DNA from: Fibrobacter sp. | GTDB lineage: Bacteria > Fibrobacterota > Fibrobacteria > Fibrobacterales > Fibrobacteraceae | DNA length: 35,577 nucleotides | NCBI GenBank assembly: GCA_024398815.1 | Contig: JAKSIL010000028.1 | Location: 1-35,577, forward strand | Direction: 5' to 3' | Part shown: positions 14,218 through 23,680 of the stretch, piece after piece | How positions within the stretch are numbered: position 1 is the stretch's first letter | How the letters are laid out: the number at the start of each line of letters is the position of its first letter | Made by a program: the position numbers and the translations under genes | The notes under the pieces: generated by a model | The model's input: the letters and a program-made list of their open reading frames with translations, nothing else | What the model was told of the DNA's origin: nothing | The model's database searches: none

Positions 14218-15096
14218 ATGGTTGAAGAAAAAATTTTAATCGTTGACGATAGCGTCGAGGTTCTGGAGAAAACCCAGAATCTTCTGTCGCAGGTCGGTTA
14301 TAGCGTCATACCTTGCCATTCTGGCGAAGACGCCCTTGAATTTCTGGACAGGGAACGAGTGGACTTGGTTCTGCTCGACATCAATATGCCCAGCCTGAAC
14401 GGTTTTGAAGTCTGCCTTCGAATCAGGCAAAAGTTTGCGCTGGACGATCTTCCCATCATATTCCTTACAAGTCGTGAAGATTCCGACAGCGTGACCAAGG
14501 GATTCCATGCGGGGGCTTCGGATTTTGTTTCGAAGAGCGCTATTTCGGATATTTTGCTGGCCCGCGTGAATGTGCATATCCGCTTGTCCAGGACTTTGAG
14601 CTTCTTGCGCGACATTTCGTTGACCGACGATTTGACCGGCTGCTATAACCGTCGCCATGGCATGTACTCGTTGCGCGAATGGTTCGCTCGCTCCAAACGC
14701 TACGGGACCCAGTTCTCGATGATTTACTTCGACTTGAACGGGCTTAAAGTCATTAACGACAAGTACGGTCACCAGGCTGGCGACTTGTTGCTCAGGTCTG
14801 TAGTGAACGCTTGCAAAAAGTTGCTTCGCGAATCCGACATGCTGTTCCGCATGGGTGGCGACGAATTCATGGTGCTTTGCCCCGATACCGACAAGCGCGG
14901 CGCCTTTATTTGCGCGGAGCGCATGCTTGAAGTGGTCAAGGCCGTTACCATTGTCGATTGCACCGTTTCGTTCGCTTTCGGTATCGCCCATTCTAGCGAA
15001 GACTACAAGGATATGGACGAAATGCTTCATAGTGCAGATTCGTCGATGTACGAGTGCAAAAAGAAAATGCACGCTGCCGCTAAAGAAAAAAAGTAG
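14218..15096 (+). CDS. Response regulator diguanylate cyclase (REC-GGDEF, PleD/WspR-like)
   Basis: The 292-residue protein has an N-terminal receiver (1-125) with the acidic pair Asp10/Asp11, phospho-acceptor Asp54 (LLDINMP), Thr84 in FLTS and Lys106 in FVSK. The GGDEF domain follows directly from about 130. The active site RMGGDEF (213-217 for GGDEF) is intact. The inhibitory I-site RESD (205-208) lies five residues before it, so product feedback is expected. It makes cyclic di-GMP when phosphorylated. ATG 14218 is preceded by AGAGAGG; an upstream in-frame ATG (14173) has no Shine-Dalgarno. No cognate histidine kinase is in the window. It lies 64 bases after mqnA. Confidence 0.92.
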   Translation: MVEEKILIVDDSVEVLEKTQNLLSQVGYSVIPCHSGEDALEFLDRERVDLVLLDINMPSLNGFEVCLRIRQKFALDDLPIIFLTSREDSDSVTKGFHAGASDFVSKSAISDILLARVNVHIRLSRTLSFLRDISLTDDLTGCYNRRHGMYSLREWFARSKRYGTQFSMIYFDLNGLKVINDKYGHQAGDLLLRSVVNACKKLLRESDMLFRMGGDEFMVLCPDTDKRGAFICAERMLEVVKAVTIVDCTVSFAFGIAHSSEDYKDMDEMLHSADSSMYECKKKMHAAAKEKK

Positions 15097-15115
15097 AAAT
15101 GAATTGTTAAAAATG

Positions 15116-15151
15116 AAAGCCGCCTTGAATGAACTGAAGGCGGCTTTTTTT
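15116..15151 (+). terminator. Terminator after the GGDEF gene
   Basis: AAAGCCGCCTT (15116-15126) and AAGGCGGCTTT (15137-15147) form an 11-bp perfect stem with a 10-nt loop, followed by T through 15151. Confidence 0.9.
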
Positions 15152-15186
15152 GCTATAAAGCGGTTTCTGTTACAAAACTGGTTCTA

Positions 15187-15825
15187 CTATAAAGCCGCGC
15201 GGACGGCGTCGAGGAGCTTCGTAAGACGCTTTGCGATTTCGTCCCAGTTGCCGGCCTTCATGAGGTCGGCGTTGAAGATGCTTGCACCGAAGGAGAGCAG
15301 GTTGGCGCCAGCCTTGATGTAGGCGGCTGCATTTTCTGGATTCACGCCGCCGCATGCCATGAGCGGAATGTCGCGGAACGGGCCGCGCAGTGCCTTGATG
15401 TATTCCGGACCGCCGACGCAGTTCACCGGGAAGACCTTCACGGCAGTGGCACCGAAGTCGAAGGCCTTCTGCACTTCGGTCGGCGTAAGAGCGCCTGGAA
15501 TAATCGGTGTGCGCGAAGAGGCTGCAATGCGGATGATGTTGCTGCGGGTATTTGGCGTCACTATGAAGCTCGCGCCTGCGTTCAAGGCTTTTTCAAGGTC
15601 TGCGTCGTGGCGGACAGTGCCTGCGCCGACCATGATGCCGTGGGGCTTCGCAGCTGCCTTTAGCGCACGGATGATTTCTTCGGCGCCGTCGGTGTTCATT
15701 GTGACTTCAATCGCCTTGAGACCGCAGGTGGCTGCAGTTTTTACGCAGGCTTCTTCTGCGCCTTTGGGAATGTCGCGGAGAATCCCTACGACGGGCATGT
15801 CTTTCAAAAATTCAAGAAATTCCAT
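15187..15825 (-). CDS. eda: 2-keto-3-deoxy-6-phosphogluconate (KDPG/KHG) aldolase
   Basis: The 212-residue class I aldolase cleaves KDPG (or KHG) to pyruvate plus an aldehyde. It has a TIM barrel with VVGILR (Arg17), AIEVTMNT (Glu40), the phosphate loop MVGAGTV, PGALTPTE, the Schiff-base Lys130 in AVKVFPVN, and the final MACGGV and LSFGASIF glycine-rich phosphate grips. I chose MEFLEFLKDMPVVGILR as the start; the longer in-frame extension passes through an AT-rich non-coding leader. No edd or uronate genes are adjacent, so the source of substrate (pectin or uronate catabolism versus Entner-Doudoroff) is not shown. It is a single gene on the minus strand. Confidence 0.9.
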   Translation of the reverse strand: MEFLEFLKDMPVVGILRDIPKGAEEACVKTAATCGLKAIEVTMNTDGAEEIIRALKAAAKPHGIMVGAGTVRHDADLEKALNAGASFIVTPNTRSNIIRIAASSRTPIIPGALTPTEVQKAFDFGATAVKVFPVNCVGGPEYIKALRGPFRDIPLMACGGVNPENAAAYIKAGANLLSFGASIFNADLMKAGNWDEIAKRLTKLLDAVRAAL

Positions 15826-15928
15826 AATACACTCGCTTTGCTGTTTATACTCGTAATATAGGCATTTTTTATTGAAAAAGGCAGGGCGAAATGAAATGTG
15901 TGTGATTTTACATAGCAGGGTCGATGCA

Positions 15929-15960
15929 TTAAAAAACGCCGGCATTTCTGCCGACGTTTT
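15929..15960 (-). terminator. Terminator of the GH9 gene
   Basis: AAAACGCCGGCA (15933-15944 region) pairs with TGCCGACGTTTT (15949-15960) over 12 bp with one mismatch and a 4-nt loop. On the minus strand a run of six T follows. It lies about 25 bases past the GH9 stop. Confidence 0.85.
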
Positions 15961-15983
15961 CAAGTTTTATCCGTCTGCTACGA

Positions 15984-18900
15984 TTACTTGACCCGGATGG
16001 CCTGGGTGGCAAGGACCTTGCGTCCCATGACGAGCCTTGCGACAAGGGTGCCGCGCTTGGAAACGTTCGCAAGGTTCACCTGGGCGGTTTCACCATTGAA
16101 GGTTTCGCTCATGACGACATTGCCAAGAAGGTCGAAGACCTTGAGGGTCTTGGTGCCTTGTGCCGGAGCCTGGGCGATAAGCGTTCTACCGGCTACGTGC
16201 AGGGAGCCGAACTCGAAGGAGTGGAGACCAGCGAAGTCGATGGATTCCTTTTCGTCGTCCTTCTTGGAGTCTTCCTTCTTCACTTCGACGGTGTCGCCGG
16301 GTGCGTAACCCCAGAGACGCTTGTCGTTGCGTTCAGCGACGATGTAAGGAGACCTGGGCGGTTCCTGTACGTCGCCCTGCTCCTTGTCCCATACGGGAAC
16401 TCCATCAAAAGCCGGCTTGCCGTCTTCGGCTTCGTGTGCGGCAAAGCTCCAGCCCTTGCGGATGTCGACTTTGGATGGCACGCGTAGGGTTTCGCAGGTA
16501 TTTTTTTGCCTAATTCCGGAACTTGTGCCGATGTCAGCCTGGAACATGCTGCCACTGGGAATGGTGCCCAGGAAAACAGGCATTTTCCAGATATAGGTTT
16601 TGTCTTTTTTGTTGTAGGTGTCATCAAGTTTTATGGGGTGGGTTTCTCTCATCTGGGAACGTGTATCGTTGTCGATAGAGGCCGCTCTCACAAAACCGGC
16701 ATTGTCATAACTTACACACATGTCCAAGTCAAAGATAATATTGCAGGTGCCGATGGTGTTGTCGGTAGATTCGATACCAAGAGCTTCTTCTTCGGTGGCG
16801 TTGAAATAGAGGTAAACGGTGATGCTGTCCAAATCGTTTGTGGTATTGTTGTAAACCCGTAAACTTAGCATATCTAATCCAGCCCAATCATAAATGTAGG
16901 ACTTTACATAGAACGTGTCCGTTGCAAAGGGATTGGGGTCGTTCTTGCTGCAGTTGTCGCACTTCTTCTCGTAGTACTTGCTGCCGCCATTGCTTACGAA
17001 CGTGAGGGCGGAAATAAGGCTTGCCGAAGCGTCGAGGCAGACTTCAGATAAGTGGTAGTCTTCCCAGCTTTTGCCGCTGGGTTCCCAGGAATAGGGCGCT
17101 TTAGGGGCAGGCCCTCCGAACAGGGCGCCTACGGGGCGAACATACTTATATTCAAAGTTGAGAGTGTTTCTCCCTTCTGGATTCGAGGCTCTGTGGTGCG
17201 GATGGTTGTCGTTCTTGTCGCCAACGCCGTAGATGAACGAGACGTCCCACGGGTTTACGCCAAGCAGGTAGTTCAACTGGTTGATGCCGAGCTGGTGCAT
17301 TTCGCTTGCCTTCCAGCCGGATGTTTCCATGTTGGGGAGCTTGAGACCTTGTTTTTCAATGTCGGCGGCTACGTCGGCGTAAGCGAGAACTTCAAAGATG
17401 TTGGCGACATGATAACGGTTAATTACCCAACTTTGGTCCGTAAGCATGAAGAACCATGTGGGGTCGTAAGCGACTGTATTTTGTTTCCAACCGATGCCTC
17501 CCTCGGGCAGTTCAATTTTGCCGGTGCCAGCAGTACTCATGTCGCCGAGGTTCGCAATCATATTGGCGATACAGTCTTCGATGGCGTTGAGGCGTTCTTC
17601 TTCGGAGAGTCCGAAGGTTTCTGCCTGGTCCTTGTCGGAAAGGATTAACTTGTACAAAGCGTACAGCGCGAAAGCGTGACTGTTTGCCCAACTTGTATTT
17701 TTTGCGTTCTTGACAAGCGAGTTCATGTCGCCTGAGGCGAACCACCCGCCTTCAAAGAATCCTGCGCCTGTGCGAGCTTCGTTGACTTTGGCTACTTCGG
17801 TGGAACGGAGGGCGTCGTCCAGGTATTCTTCCTTGCCTGTTGCAAATAAAAGAGCCACGGAAGCGAGAGCCATGTCGTCGCTGTATTCATTGTTGCCCAT
17901 ATAGGCGGGTGTACCCCAGCCGGCAGCGATGGTGTTGTTTTTGAACGTTTTCTTGTCGCCGTAGGTGGAATTTCCGAGGGCGAGGTTCTTGGCGAAGTCG
18001 TACATTTCTTCGGCGACCTTCAGGCAGCTATCGGCAAATTTCTTGTCGTACTTGGAGTAGTTCTTGCCGAGAATGGCGAGGCCTGCGGCAATTTCACCGG
18101 AGACGTTGGAGCCGAGTTCTCCGAGACGGACTTCGCGTTCGGCAGGGCCCCCGCGGTCTGCTACGGTTATTCCGTCCTGGACTTCCGGGCGGCTCCAAAA
18201 GGAGTGGTCGGAACCGAATGCACCGATGGAAACCGCCATGTTGTCGATAACGCCCTTGGCGACTTTGTAAGCTCTCAGGAAGAAATCGGCTCCGTGCTTA
18301 GCTTCGCGAAGCATGTCGGGCACTTTGTCTGTATTCACAAAGTCGGCCTGGTTATAGGCGTAGTGGTCCACGTCCTTGTCCGGGTTGGTGGCTGACATTA
18401 CAGCGAGAGTCATGAATGCGTAAGCCATCGTCTGCGATTCCTTCAAGTGGTCACCGCAGTCGTACCAGCCGCCCTGCAAATCGCCCGCCTTCGGGGAAAT
18501 GGCGTCGGACGAGGTGCTTGAACTTACAACCGGTCCCGCGCCGTCTTTGGTGTGACTCGGGCCGTGGAACCAGGATTCGGAGTTTCCGCTGCGCTGGATG
18601 CCGAAGAACTTGATGGAGGCGTCCTTCACCATGGTGTACACGTCTTCGCTCACGATGAACGTGCTGGAAAGTTCGTCGCCGACCTTGATGCGGAGTCGCG
18701 TTTCCGTCGGAACGCTTTGGGGAATGTTGCCGATTTTCAAAGTGCCCTTAGGAGAGGTGAAATCGATGGAGTAGCGCGACTGCTTTGCCGTGTTTGCGTT
18801 TGTTGCCGCTTTGATACTCCAGCTGGAGCTGCTTAAGGAATCCGTCGCGACGAAGTCGCCCGTCGTTTTTTTGCTGAGGGATTTGCCCTTGGCATCGACC

Positions 18901-19262
18901 ACTTCAAAGGATTTGGCATTGCCGATATAATAGAATTGACGTTCCTTGTCGCTCTTGAGGTAACCGGCCTGGTTCACGCGGATGGGGGAGATGTGTTGGT
19001 TGATGGCGTCGAGGTAGGCCTGGTCCACCGTATCGGCCATCAGTTCGCCCGCCTTGAAGTTGGGCGGAACGACTTCTTTCGGGAGTGCGCCGATGATTTT
19101 AACTCCCGTTGTATCGTCGAAATTCTCAAATTCTGTGGAGTCCCAACTCAGGGGCCACGTGGGGCGAATCAAGTCGTAGGGAGTGGTTGCTGCCGAGGCT
19201 GCCATAGCGGAAAGAGCCACGAAGGCGGATGCCGCAAGAATGGATTTTGGGAACTTGCTCAT
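15984..19262 (-). CDS. Secreted GH9 endoglucanase with CelD-type Ig domain and C-terminal sorting module
   Basis: The 1092-residue cellulase has a signal peptide (1-24), an N-terminal CelD-like Ig domain (about 92-205, IRVNQAGY), and the GH9 (alpha/alpha)6 catalytic domain (about 215-760). Catalytic residues are in place: base Asp268/Asp271 in GGWYDCGDH, substrate-binding HHRASNP (His690, Arg691) and acid Glu740 in HLSEVCLDAS. A second beta-domain (about 780-985) follows, then a charged Lys/Asp/Glu linker and a C-terminal module (about 1018-1092) with KVFDLLGNVVM and a basic end. This resembles T9SS-type C-terminal sorting domains, so surface display or release through that pathway is inferred. 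AGGA sits 4-5 nt before the start. It is a monocistronic unit with its own promoter and terminator. Confidence 0.93.
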   Translation of the reverse strand: MSKFPKSILAASAFVALSAMAASAATTPYDLIRPTWPLSWDSTEFENFDDTTGVKIIGALPKEVVPPNFKAGELMADTVDQAYLDAINQHISPIRVNQAGYLKSDKERQFYYIGNAKSFEVVDAKGKSLSKKTTGDFVATDSLSSSSWSIKAATNANTAKQSRYSIDFTSPKGTLKIGNIPQSVPTETRLRIKVGDELSSTFIVSEDVYTMVKDASIKFFGIQRSGNSESWFHGPSHTKDGAGPVVSSSTSSDAISPKAGDLQGGWYDCGDHLKESQTMAYAFMTLAVMSATNPDKDVDHYAYNQADFVNTDKVPDMLREAKHGADFFLRAYKVAKGVIDNMAVSIGAFGSDHSFWSRPEVQDGITVADRGGPAEREVRLGELGSNVSGEIAAGLAILGKNYSKYDKKFADSCLKVAEEMYDFAKNLALGNSTYGDKKTFKNNTIAAGWGTPAYMGNNEYSDDMALASVALLFATGKEEYLDDALRSTEVAKVNEARTGAGFFEGGWFASGDMNSLVKNAKNTSWANSHAFALYALYKLILSDKDQAETFGLSEEERLNAIEDCIANMIANLGDMSTAGTGKIELPEGGIGWKQNTVAYDPTWFFMLTDQSWVINRYHVANIFEVLAYADVAADIEKQGLKLPNMETSGWKASEMHQLGINQLNYLLGVNPWDVSFIYGVGDKNDNHPHHRASNPEGRNTLNFEYKYVRPVGALFGGPAPKAPYSWEPSGKSWEDYHLSEVCLDASASLISALTFVSNGGSKYYEKKCDNCSKNDPNPFATDTFYVKSYIYDWAGLDMLSLRVYNNTTNDLDSITVYLYFNATEEEALGIESTDNTIGTCNIIFDLDMCVSYDNAGFVRAASIDNDTRSQMRETHPIKLDDTYNKKDKTYIWKMPVFLGTIPSGSMFQADIGTSSGIRQKNTCETLRVPSKVDIRKGWSFAAHEAEDGKPAFDGVPVWDKEQGDVQEPPRSPYIVAERNDKRLWGYAPGDTVEVKKEDSKKDDEKESIDFAGLHSFEFGSLHVAGRTLIAQAPAQGTKTLKVFDLLGNVVMSETFNGETAQVNLANVSKRGTLVARLVMGRKVLATQAIRVK

Positions 19263-19286
19263 GTTTTCCTCTTTGTTTTGGAAGAA

Positions 19287-19314
19287 AATATAGATTATCT
19301 CGCTAACCTTGCAA
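19287..19314 (-). promoter_or_regulatory. Sigma-70-type promoter of the GH9 gene
   Basis: On the minus strand TTGCAA (plus 19309-19314) is followed after 16 bases by TATATT (plus 19287-19292). The predicted start is about 18 bases upstream of ATG 19262. A CTTGCAAG palindrome (19308-19315) overlaps the -35 element and might be an operator. Confidence 0.6.
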
Positions 19315-19343
19315 GTTAAATGTAAGTATTTGAACTGTTATAG

Positions 19344-19376
19344 AAGCGCTGTATAGATATTAAGCGCTTTTTTTTG
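19344..19376 (+). terminator. Terminator-like hairpin reading on the plus strand, no cognate plus-strand gene
   Basis: AAGCGCT and AGCGCTT flank an 11-nt loop and are followed by a run of eight T on the plus strand. The genes on both sides (GH9 and the ABC permease) are on the minus strand, for which it would not be a standard terminator. It could stop antisense transcription across GH9 or terminate a small RNA. Confidence 0.5.
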
Positions 19377-19379
19377 AAT

Positions 19380-20585
19380 TTATTCAAATCGGAGGGCTTC
19401 AATCGGGTCGAGGCGGCTCGCCTTGCGGGCAGGGTACCAACCGAAGAACACGCCGGTTGCGAAGCACACGCCAAAGCTCACCATCACGCTTGTCGCAGAA
19501 ACAATCATGGGCCAGTTGAGGGCGTTCTTGATGATTTCGGAGGCGGCGACGCCGAGGGCGATTCCTACGAAACCGCCGAGGAGGCTTATCATGATGGATT
19601 CGATGAGGAACTGCAAGAGGATGTCGCGGCCGCGGGCGCCTATGGCCATGCGGAGGCCGATTTCCTTGGTGCGTTCGGTGACGGAGACGTACATGATATT
19701 CATGATGCCGATACCGCCTACTAACAAACTAATTCCTGCGATGGCCGTGAGCACGAGCGAGAGCATGTCGGAGGTGCTCGTGACCATGGTAATCATTTCT
19801 TCCTGGGTGAACACGCGGAACGGGTCGGTGGGGCGTGTCCAACTGCGGCGCTCCTTGAGGATGCCCATGATTTCTTCGGTCGCTTTTTCGGCGTAGCCTT
19901 CGCCGATGGAGTTGCAGTAGATCTGGCGGATGTTCGTCGTCGCGCTGAAGCGTTTCATCACGGTCTGGTAAGGCGTAAAGATGACGTCGTCCTGGTCCTG
20001 GCCAAAATCGCCGGAGCCTTTCAGCTTGAGCGTCCCGATGACTTTGAGGGGGATACTTTTGTAGCGGATGGTTTTGCCGATGGGGTTCCCTTCGGGGAAC
20101 AGGTTCTTGATGACGCTCTGGCCTATAACGCAGACTTTTGCCATGCGGTCGGCATCATCGTCGAACATGACGCCGTCCTCGATTTCGTAGTTGCGGATTT
20201 TGAGGTAGTCGGAGGAGACGCCGCTCAGCTGCGTGGGGGAGTTGTTGTTTCCGACGATGGCCTGGCCACTTACGGTAATCATGGGGGAGACGGCGTTGAT
20301 GTATGTCGCCTTTTCGCGAAGTTCCACGACGTCTTCTTCTTCGAGGGATTCGGTGGATTCCATCTGCACGCCTCCGCGTCTGTCGCGGTTCGGCATGATG
20401 ATGATGGCGTTCGTACCCATGGAGGTCATCTGTTCCTTGATGCTCTTCTTGGAACCTTCGCCCATCGCGACCATGGTGATGACGGCTGCGACACCGATGA
20501 CGATGCCGAGCACCGAGAGGAAGGTGCGCATGCGGTTGCGGAAAAGCGCTTTCAAGGCGATTTTAACGAGGGTTGAAATGCTCAT
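19380..20585 (-). CDS. MacB-type ABC transporter permease
   Basis: This 401-residue inner-membrane protein has MacB/FtsX architecture. One N-terminal TM helix (about 20-42, TFLSVLGIVIGVAAVITMVAM) precedes a periplasmic MacB_PCD domain (about 45-270). Three C-terminal TM helices follow in the FtsX domain (about 280-390), with the family signature VGGIGIMNIMYVSVTERTKEIGLRMAIGA and the closing WYPARKASRLDPIEALRFE. These proteins act as mechanotransmitters moving substrates within or out of the periplasm together with TolC and an adaptor. Its ATG shares a base with the stop of the ATPase gene (TAATG), so the two are translationally coupled. No adaptor gene is adjacent. The substrate is unknown. 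Confidence 0.93.
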   Translation of the reverse strand: MSISTLVKIALKALFRNRMRTFLSVLGIVIGVAAVITMVAMGEGSKKSIKEQMTSMGTNAIIIMPNRDRRGGVQMESTESLEEEDVVELREKATYINAVSPMITVSGQAIVGNNNSPTQLSGVSSDYLKIRNYEIEDGVMFDDDADRMAKVCVIGQSVIKNLFPEGNPIGKTIRYKSIPLKVIGTLKLKGSGDFGQDQDDVIFTPYQTVMKRFSATTNIRQIYCNSIGEGYAEKATEEIMGILKERRSWTRPTDPFRVFTQEEMITMVTSTSDMLSLVLTAIAGISLLVGGIGIMNIMYVSVTERTKEIGLRMAIGARGRDILLQFLIESIMISLLGGFVGIALGVAASEIIKNALNWPMIVSATSVMVSFGVCFATGVFFGWYPARKASRLDPIEALRFE

Positions 20586-21367
20586 TACTTATCCTCCCCG
20601 TTTTCATCATCGAATGTTTCGGGCGGCGGAAGCGCTTCGAAGGCGGCGCGGGCGTCCTGTATGTTTTCGTTGATGGCGTCTTTTTTCAGGAGTCCGTCGC
20701 GGAGCGTGATGGTGCGGCTGCTGAAGGTTGCGATGTCCGGTTCGTGCGTCACGAAGGCGATGGTTTTGCCTTGAGCGTTCAGTTCCTGGAACAGCATCAT
20801 GATTTCGTAACTTGTGCGTGTGTCGAGGTTGCCGGTCGCTTCGTCGGCGAGGATAATCACGGGGTCGTTCACGAGGGCTCTAGCGATGGCGACGCGCTGC
20901 TGCTGGCCGCCCGAGAGTTGGTTCGGCAGGTGGTTCATGCGTTCGGCGAGGCCTACGCGTTCGAGGGCTGCGACGGCGCGGTCGCGGCGTTCCGAACTAG
21001 AGATTTTGGAATTGTAGAGGAGAGGAAGTTCCACGTTCTCGATGGCGGTGGTTCTGCTCAAAAGGTTGTAACTCTGGAACACGAATCCGATTTTTTCGCG
21101 GCGGATGCGGGCGAGGGAATCGCGCTTGAGCTTTTCGATGTGTTCTCCGTCCAGTATGTAGTGGCCGGCGGTGGGTCGGTCCATGCAGCCGAGGATGTTT
21201 AACATCGTCGTTTTGCCGGAGCCGCTTGTACCCATGATGGTTACGAACTCGCCTTTGTATATATCGTAACTCACCCCTCGCAGGGCGTGGACTGTCTCAT
21301 CTCCCATTTTAAAGTCTCTGCGGAGATTTTGAATGGAAAGTATTGGACTTTGGGCTTGCTCGTTCAT
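20585..21367 (-). CDS. MacB/LolD-type ABC transporter ATPase
   Basis: The 260-residue ATPase has Walker A GTSGSGKT (46-53), Q-loop Gln98 in FVFQSYNLL, signature LSGGQQ (151-156), Walker B IILADE (171-176) and switch His208. FQSYNLL and the short length place it in the LolD/MacB/FtsE group. The C-terminal 40 residues are acidic and Pro-rich and go beyond the usual domain end. It is the first gene of a two-gene operon with the permease and energises it at the cytoplasmic face. Confidence 0.94.
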   Translation of the reverse strand: MNEQAQSPILSIQNLRRDFKMGDETVHALRGVSYDIYKGEFVTIMGTSGSGKTTMLNILGCMDRPTAGHYILDGEHIEKLKRDSLARIRREKIGFVFQSYNLLSRTTAIENVELPLLYNSKISSSERRDRAVAALERVGLAERMNHLPNQLSGGQQQRVAIARALVNDPVIILADEATGNLDTRTSYEIMMLFQELNAQGKTIAFVTHEPDIATFSSRTITLRDGLLKKDAINENIQDARAAFEALPPPETFDDENGEDK

Positions 21368-21491
21368 GCCTTTTTGATGTTTTAAGAGGTAATTTGGTTG
21401 CTTTTTGAGGGAAAAATAGCTTTATTCTTGGATAATTGGGTGTTTTGGGGCCGCGTTGAAAGTTTTTTTTCGAAAACAATTTCCGATTTTC

Positions 21492-21497
21492 TATTAT
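21492..21497 (+). promoter_or_regulatory. Probable -10 element of the BY-kinase operon
   Basis: TATTAT at 21492-21497 lies 43 bases upstream of the start codon, in the 172-bp divergent region with the ABC operon. A weak -35 (TTCGAA) stands 17 bases before it. Only the -10 is a convincing match. Confidence 0.35.
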
Positions 21498-21539
21498 TGA
21501 TGAAGATTATTTTTATCCCAATGGAGATAGGAGTTTTTA

Positions 21540-23660
21540 ATGTCTGACAAAATGGCGCAGAATGGAACGACCAAAAAAGATGAAGACGAAATCGACATCC
21601 TTGAAATATTGGTGTTTCTCAAGAGCAAATGGAAGTTTCTAATCATCTTTTTGATTTTGGGAATTGGTGCCGGAGGCATTGCCGCCATGTGGATGCGTCC
21701 TGCCTATAAAAGCGATATTTTGCTGCAGGTGGATGTCAAGGGTAACAAGTCCGGTATGGCCCTTGGTGAAATGGGTGCACTTTTGGACGTGTCGACACCT
21801 TCTGTTGCAGAAATGGAACTGATTAAGAGCCGTATGGTGCTTTCCAGCGTTGTTGAACTGGAACGTATGCGTTTTTCTGCAGTCCCCATAAACAAACTGG
21901 ACCGTCTCCTCCATAAGGAAGGTCGAATGGATTTGGATACCCTTTCCATTCCTCGTTCGATAACTGAAGCTGAAATAGGTATTAAGGCTAGGGCCAGGGA
22001 CGATTCTACGTCGTTTGATCTTCTTGGCGAAGAAGACCGTATTCTTTTGTCGGGCTCTGTGGGCGAAACATATCGCTTGGCCATAGGAAGTGATACGCTG
22101 GTTATTTGCGTGCGAGCAATGACTGCTAAGGCGGGGCAGGAATTCCTCCTTAGTGCTGCACCCCTTCAAATCGCCGTCGCAGGCTTGCTGAAAGGACTTA
22201 ATGTCTCGGAAGAAGGCAAAAATTCTGGCATCATTCGCGTTTCGATGGAACATGCCTACGCCGATCGTGTCGCGGACATTTTGAATACCATTGCCAACAC
22301 GTACTTGAAGCAGAATATTGAAATGCGCAGTGCCGAAGCCAAGAAAACTCTAGAGTTCTTGGAAGAACAACTGCCTGGCGTTAAGGCCAAGTTGGATTCT
22401 GCAGAGCAGAAGCTGACGGCGTACCGCCATACGAAGGGCACAATCGACCTTTCTGGCGAAACCCGCGTTCATTTGGAAAAAGATGTGTCGTTGCAGCAGA
22501 GAATTCTCGAATTGGAACAGAAAAAGCAGGAAGCATTGCGTTTGTTCCAGGCTGAACATCCCACTATCCGCACGATTGAACAGCAACAGGCTCGCTTAAG
22601 AGGTGAACTGGCTAAACAGCAAAAGGCTGCCGCCTCGCTCCCCTTGACCCAGCAGGAAGTCCTTTCCTTGCAAGAAGAGGTCGAAGTCAACAACAAACTG
22701 TACACGAACCTCTTGAACAACATCCAACAGCTACGCGTGGTTCAGGCTGGCGAAGTGGGTAACGTTCGTGTCGTGGACAAGGCCTTTGTTCCTCTGAAAC
22801 CCAGCAAGCCGAATCGCAAGTTGATTTTTGGTGGCGTTATGATGGCCTTCTTGCTGCTTGGCTGCGCTATTGTATTGGTTCGCCGCATGTCGCAGAATGG
22901 CGTTGTCAGCAGCAGCGAAGTTGAACAGGCTACCGGAGTCGGAGTGTACGGCAAACTGCCTATGCTGGCCAAGGGAACCGAAAACAATGTCCGCAAGCCT
23001 TGTGTCATGGAAAATCCCGATGAACCGTTTGCCGAAGGCGTCCGCGCCCTGAGGACGGCTCTTGAATTTTCTGTATTTGTCGATAACAAGAAAATCCTTA
23101 TGGTCTCGGGCCTTGTCGAAGGCGTGGGTAAGTCTTTTGTGTCGACGAACTTGGCCGCTTCGTTCTCCATGGTTGGCAAGAAGGTCTTGCTTGTGGATAT
23201 GGACCTTCGCCGTGGACATTTGTTCAAGCAGAATCAAAAGGGCTTGAGCGAAATGCTGAAAACTCAAAATTACACTGACGATTTCGTAATGAAGATTACG
23301 GACACCTTCTATGTGCTCGGATCGGGCAAGAGAGTGGTGAACCCCGGCGACCTGCTCAATGCCGATCGCTTCACGAAGTTCCTCGATGCATTCCGAGACC
23401 ATTACGATTTGATTGTCCTTGATACTCCGCCTATATTCCAGTGCAGTGATGCGTTGCTGGTTGAAAAACATGCGGACTATCTTCTTTGCGTTTTGAAACA
23501 TGCTGCGCACAGCTTGGAAAGTGTCCAGGATGCGCTCAATACGTTTGACCGCAGTACAGAAACGCCGCTTCCGAAGGCATTTGTGTTCAACAAGTGTGAA
23601 CGCCATGCCGGTTATGGCGGTTACGGCTATGGTTACTACGGGTACAACAAGAAGTATTAA
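21540..23660 (+). CDS. Wzz-domain tyrosine autokinase (BY-kinase), polysaccharide chain regulator
   Basis: The 706-residue inner-membrane protein combines a chain-length determinant part and a kinase part. TM1 is at 31-51 and TM2 at about 428-447, with a long periplasmic region rich in coiled coil (about 260-400) between them and PxxP-like PLKPSKPNRK before TM2. The cytoplasmic BY-kinase has EGVRALR (the EX2RX2R oligomerisation motif, 499-505), Walker A GLVEGVGKS (524-532), Walker A' LLVDMD (550-555), Walker B VLDTPP (626-631) and a tyrosine-rich tail (seven Tyr in 692-706) for autophosphorylation. It is expected to control exopolysaccharide export. No Wza, Wzx or Wzy gene is adjacent; an OmpA-family gene follows 20 bases later. 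TAGGAG precedes ATG 21540. Confidence 0.93.
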   Translation: MSDKMAQNGTTKKDEDEIDILEILVFLKSKWKFLIIFLILGIGAGGIAAMWMRPAYKSDILLQVDVKGNKSGMALGEMGALLDVSTPSVAEMELIKSRMVLSSVVELERMRFSAVPINKLDRLLHKEGRMDLDTLSIPRSITEAEIGIKARARDDSTSFDLLGEEDRILLSGSVGETYRLAIGSDTLVICVRAMTAKAGQEFLLSAAPLQIAVAGLLKGLNVSEEGKNSGIIRVSMEHAYADRVADILNTIANTYLKQNIEMRSAEAKKTLEFLEEQLPGVKAKLDSAEQKLTAYRHTKGTIDLSGETRVHLEKDVSLQQRILELEQKKQEALRLFQAEHPTIRTIEQQQARLRGELAKQQKAAASLPLTQQEVLSLQEEVEVNNKLYTNLLNNIQQLRVVQAGEVGNVRVVDKAFVPLKPSKPNRKLIFGGVMMAFLLLGCAIVLVRRMSQNGVVSSSEVEQATGVGVYGKLPMLAKGTENNVRKPCVMENPDEPFAEGVRALRTALEFSVFVDNKKILMVSGLVEGVGKSFVSTNLAASFSMVGKKVLLVDMDLRRGHLFKQNQKGLSEMLKTQNYTDDFVMKITDTFYVLGSGKRVVNPGDLLNADRFTKFLDAFRDHYDLIVLDTPPIFQCSDALLVEKHADYLLCVLKHAAHSLESVQDALNTFDRSTETPLPKAFVFNKCERHAGYGGYGYGYYGYNKKY

Positions 23661-23680
23661 TTCTAAACAAGGGGATGCAG

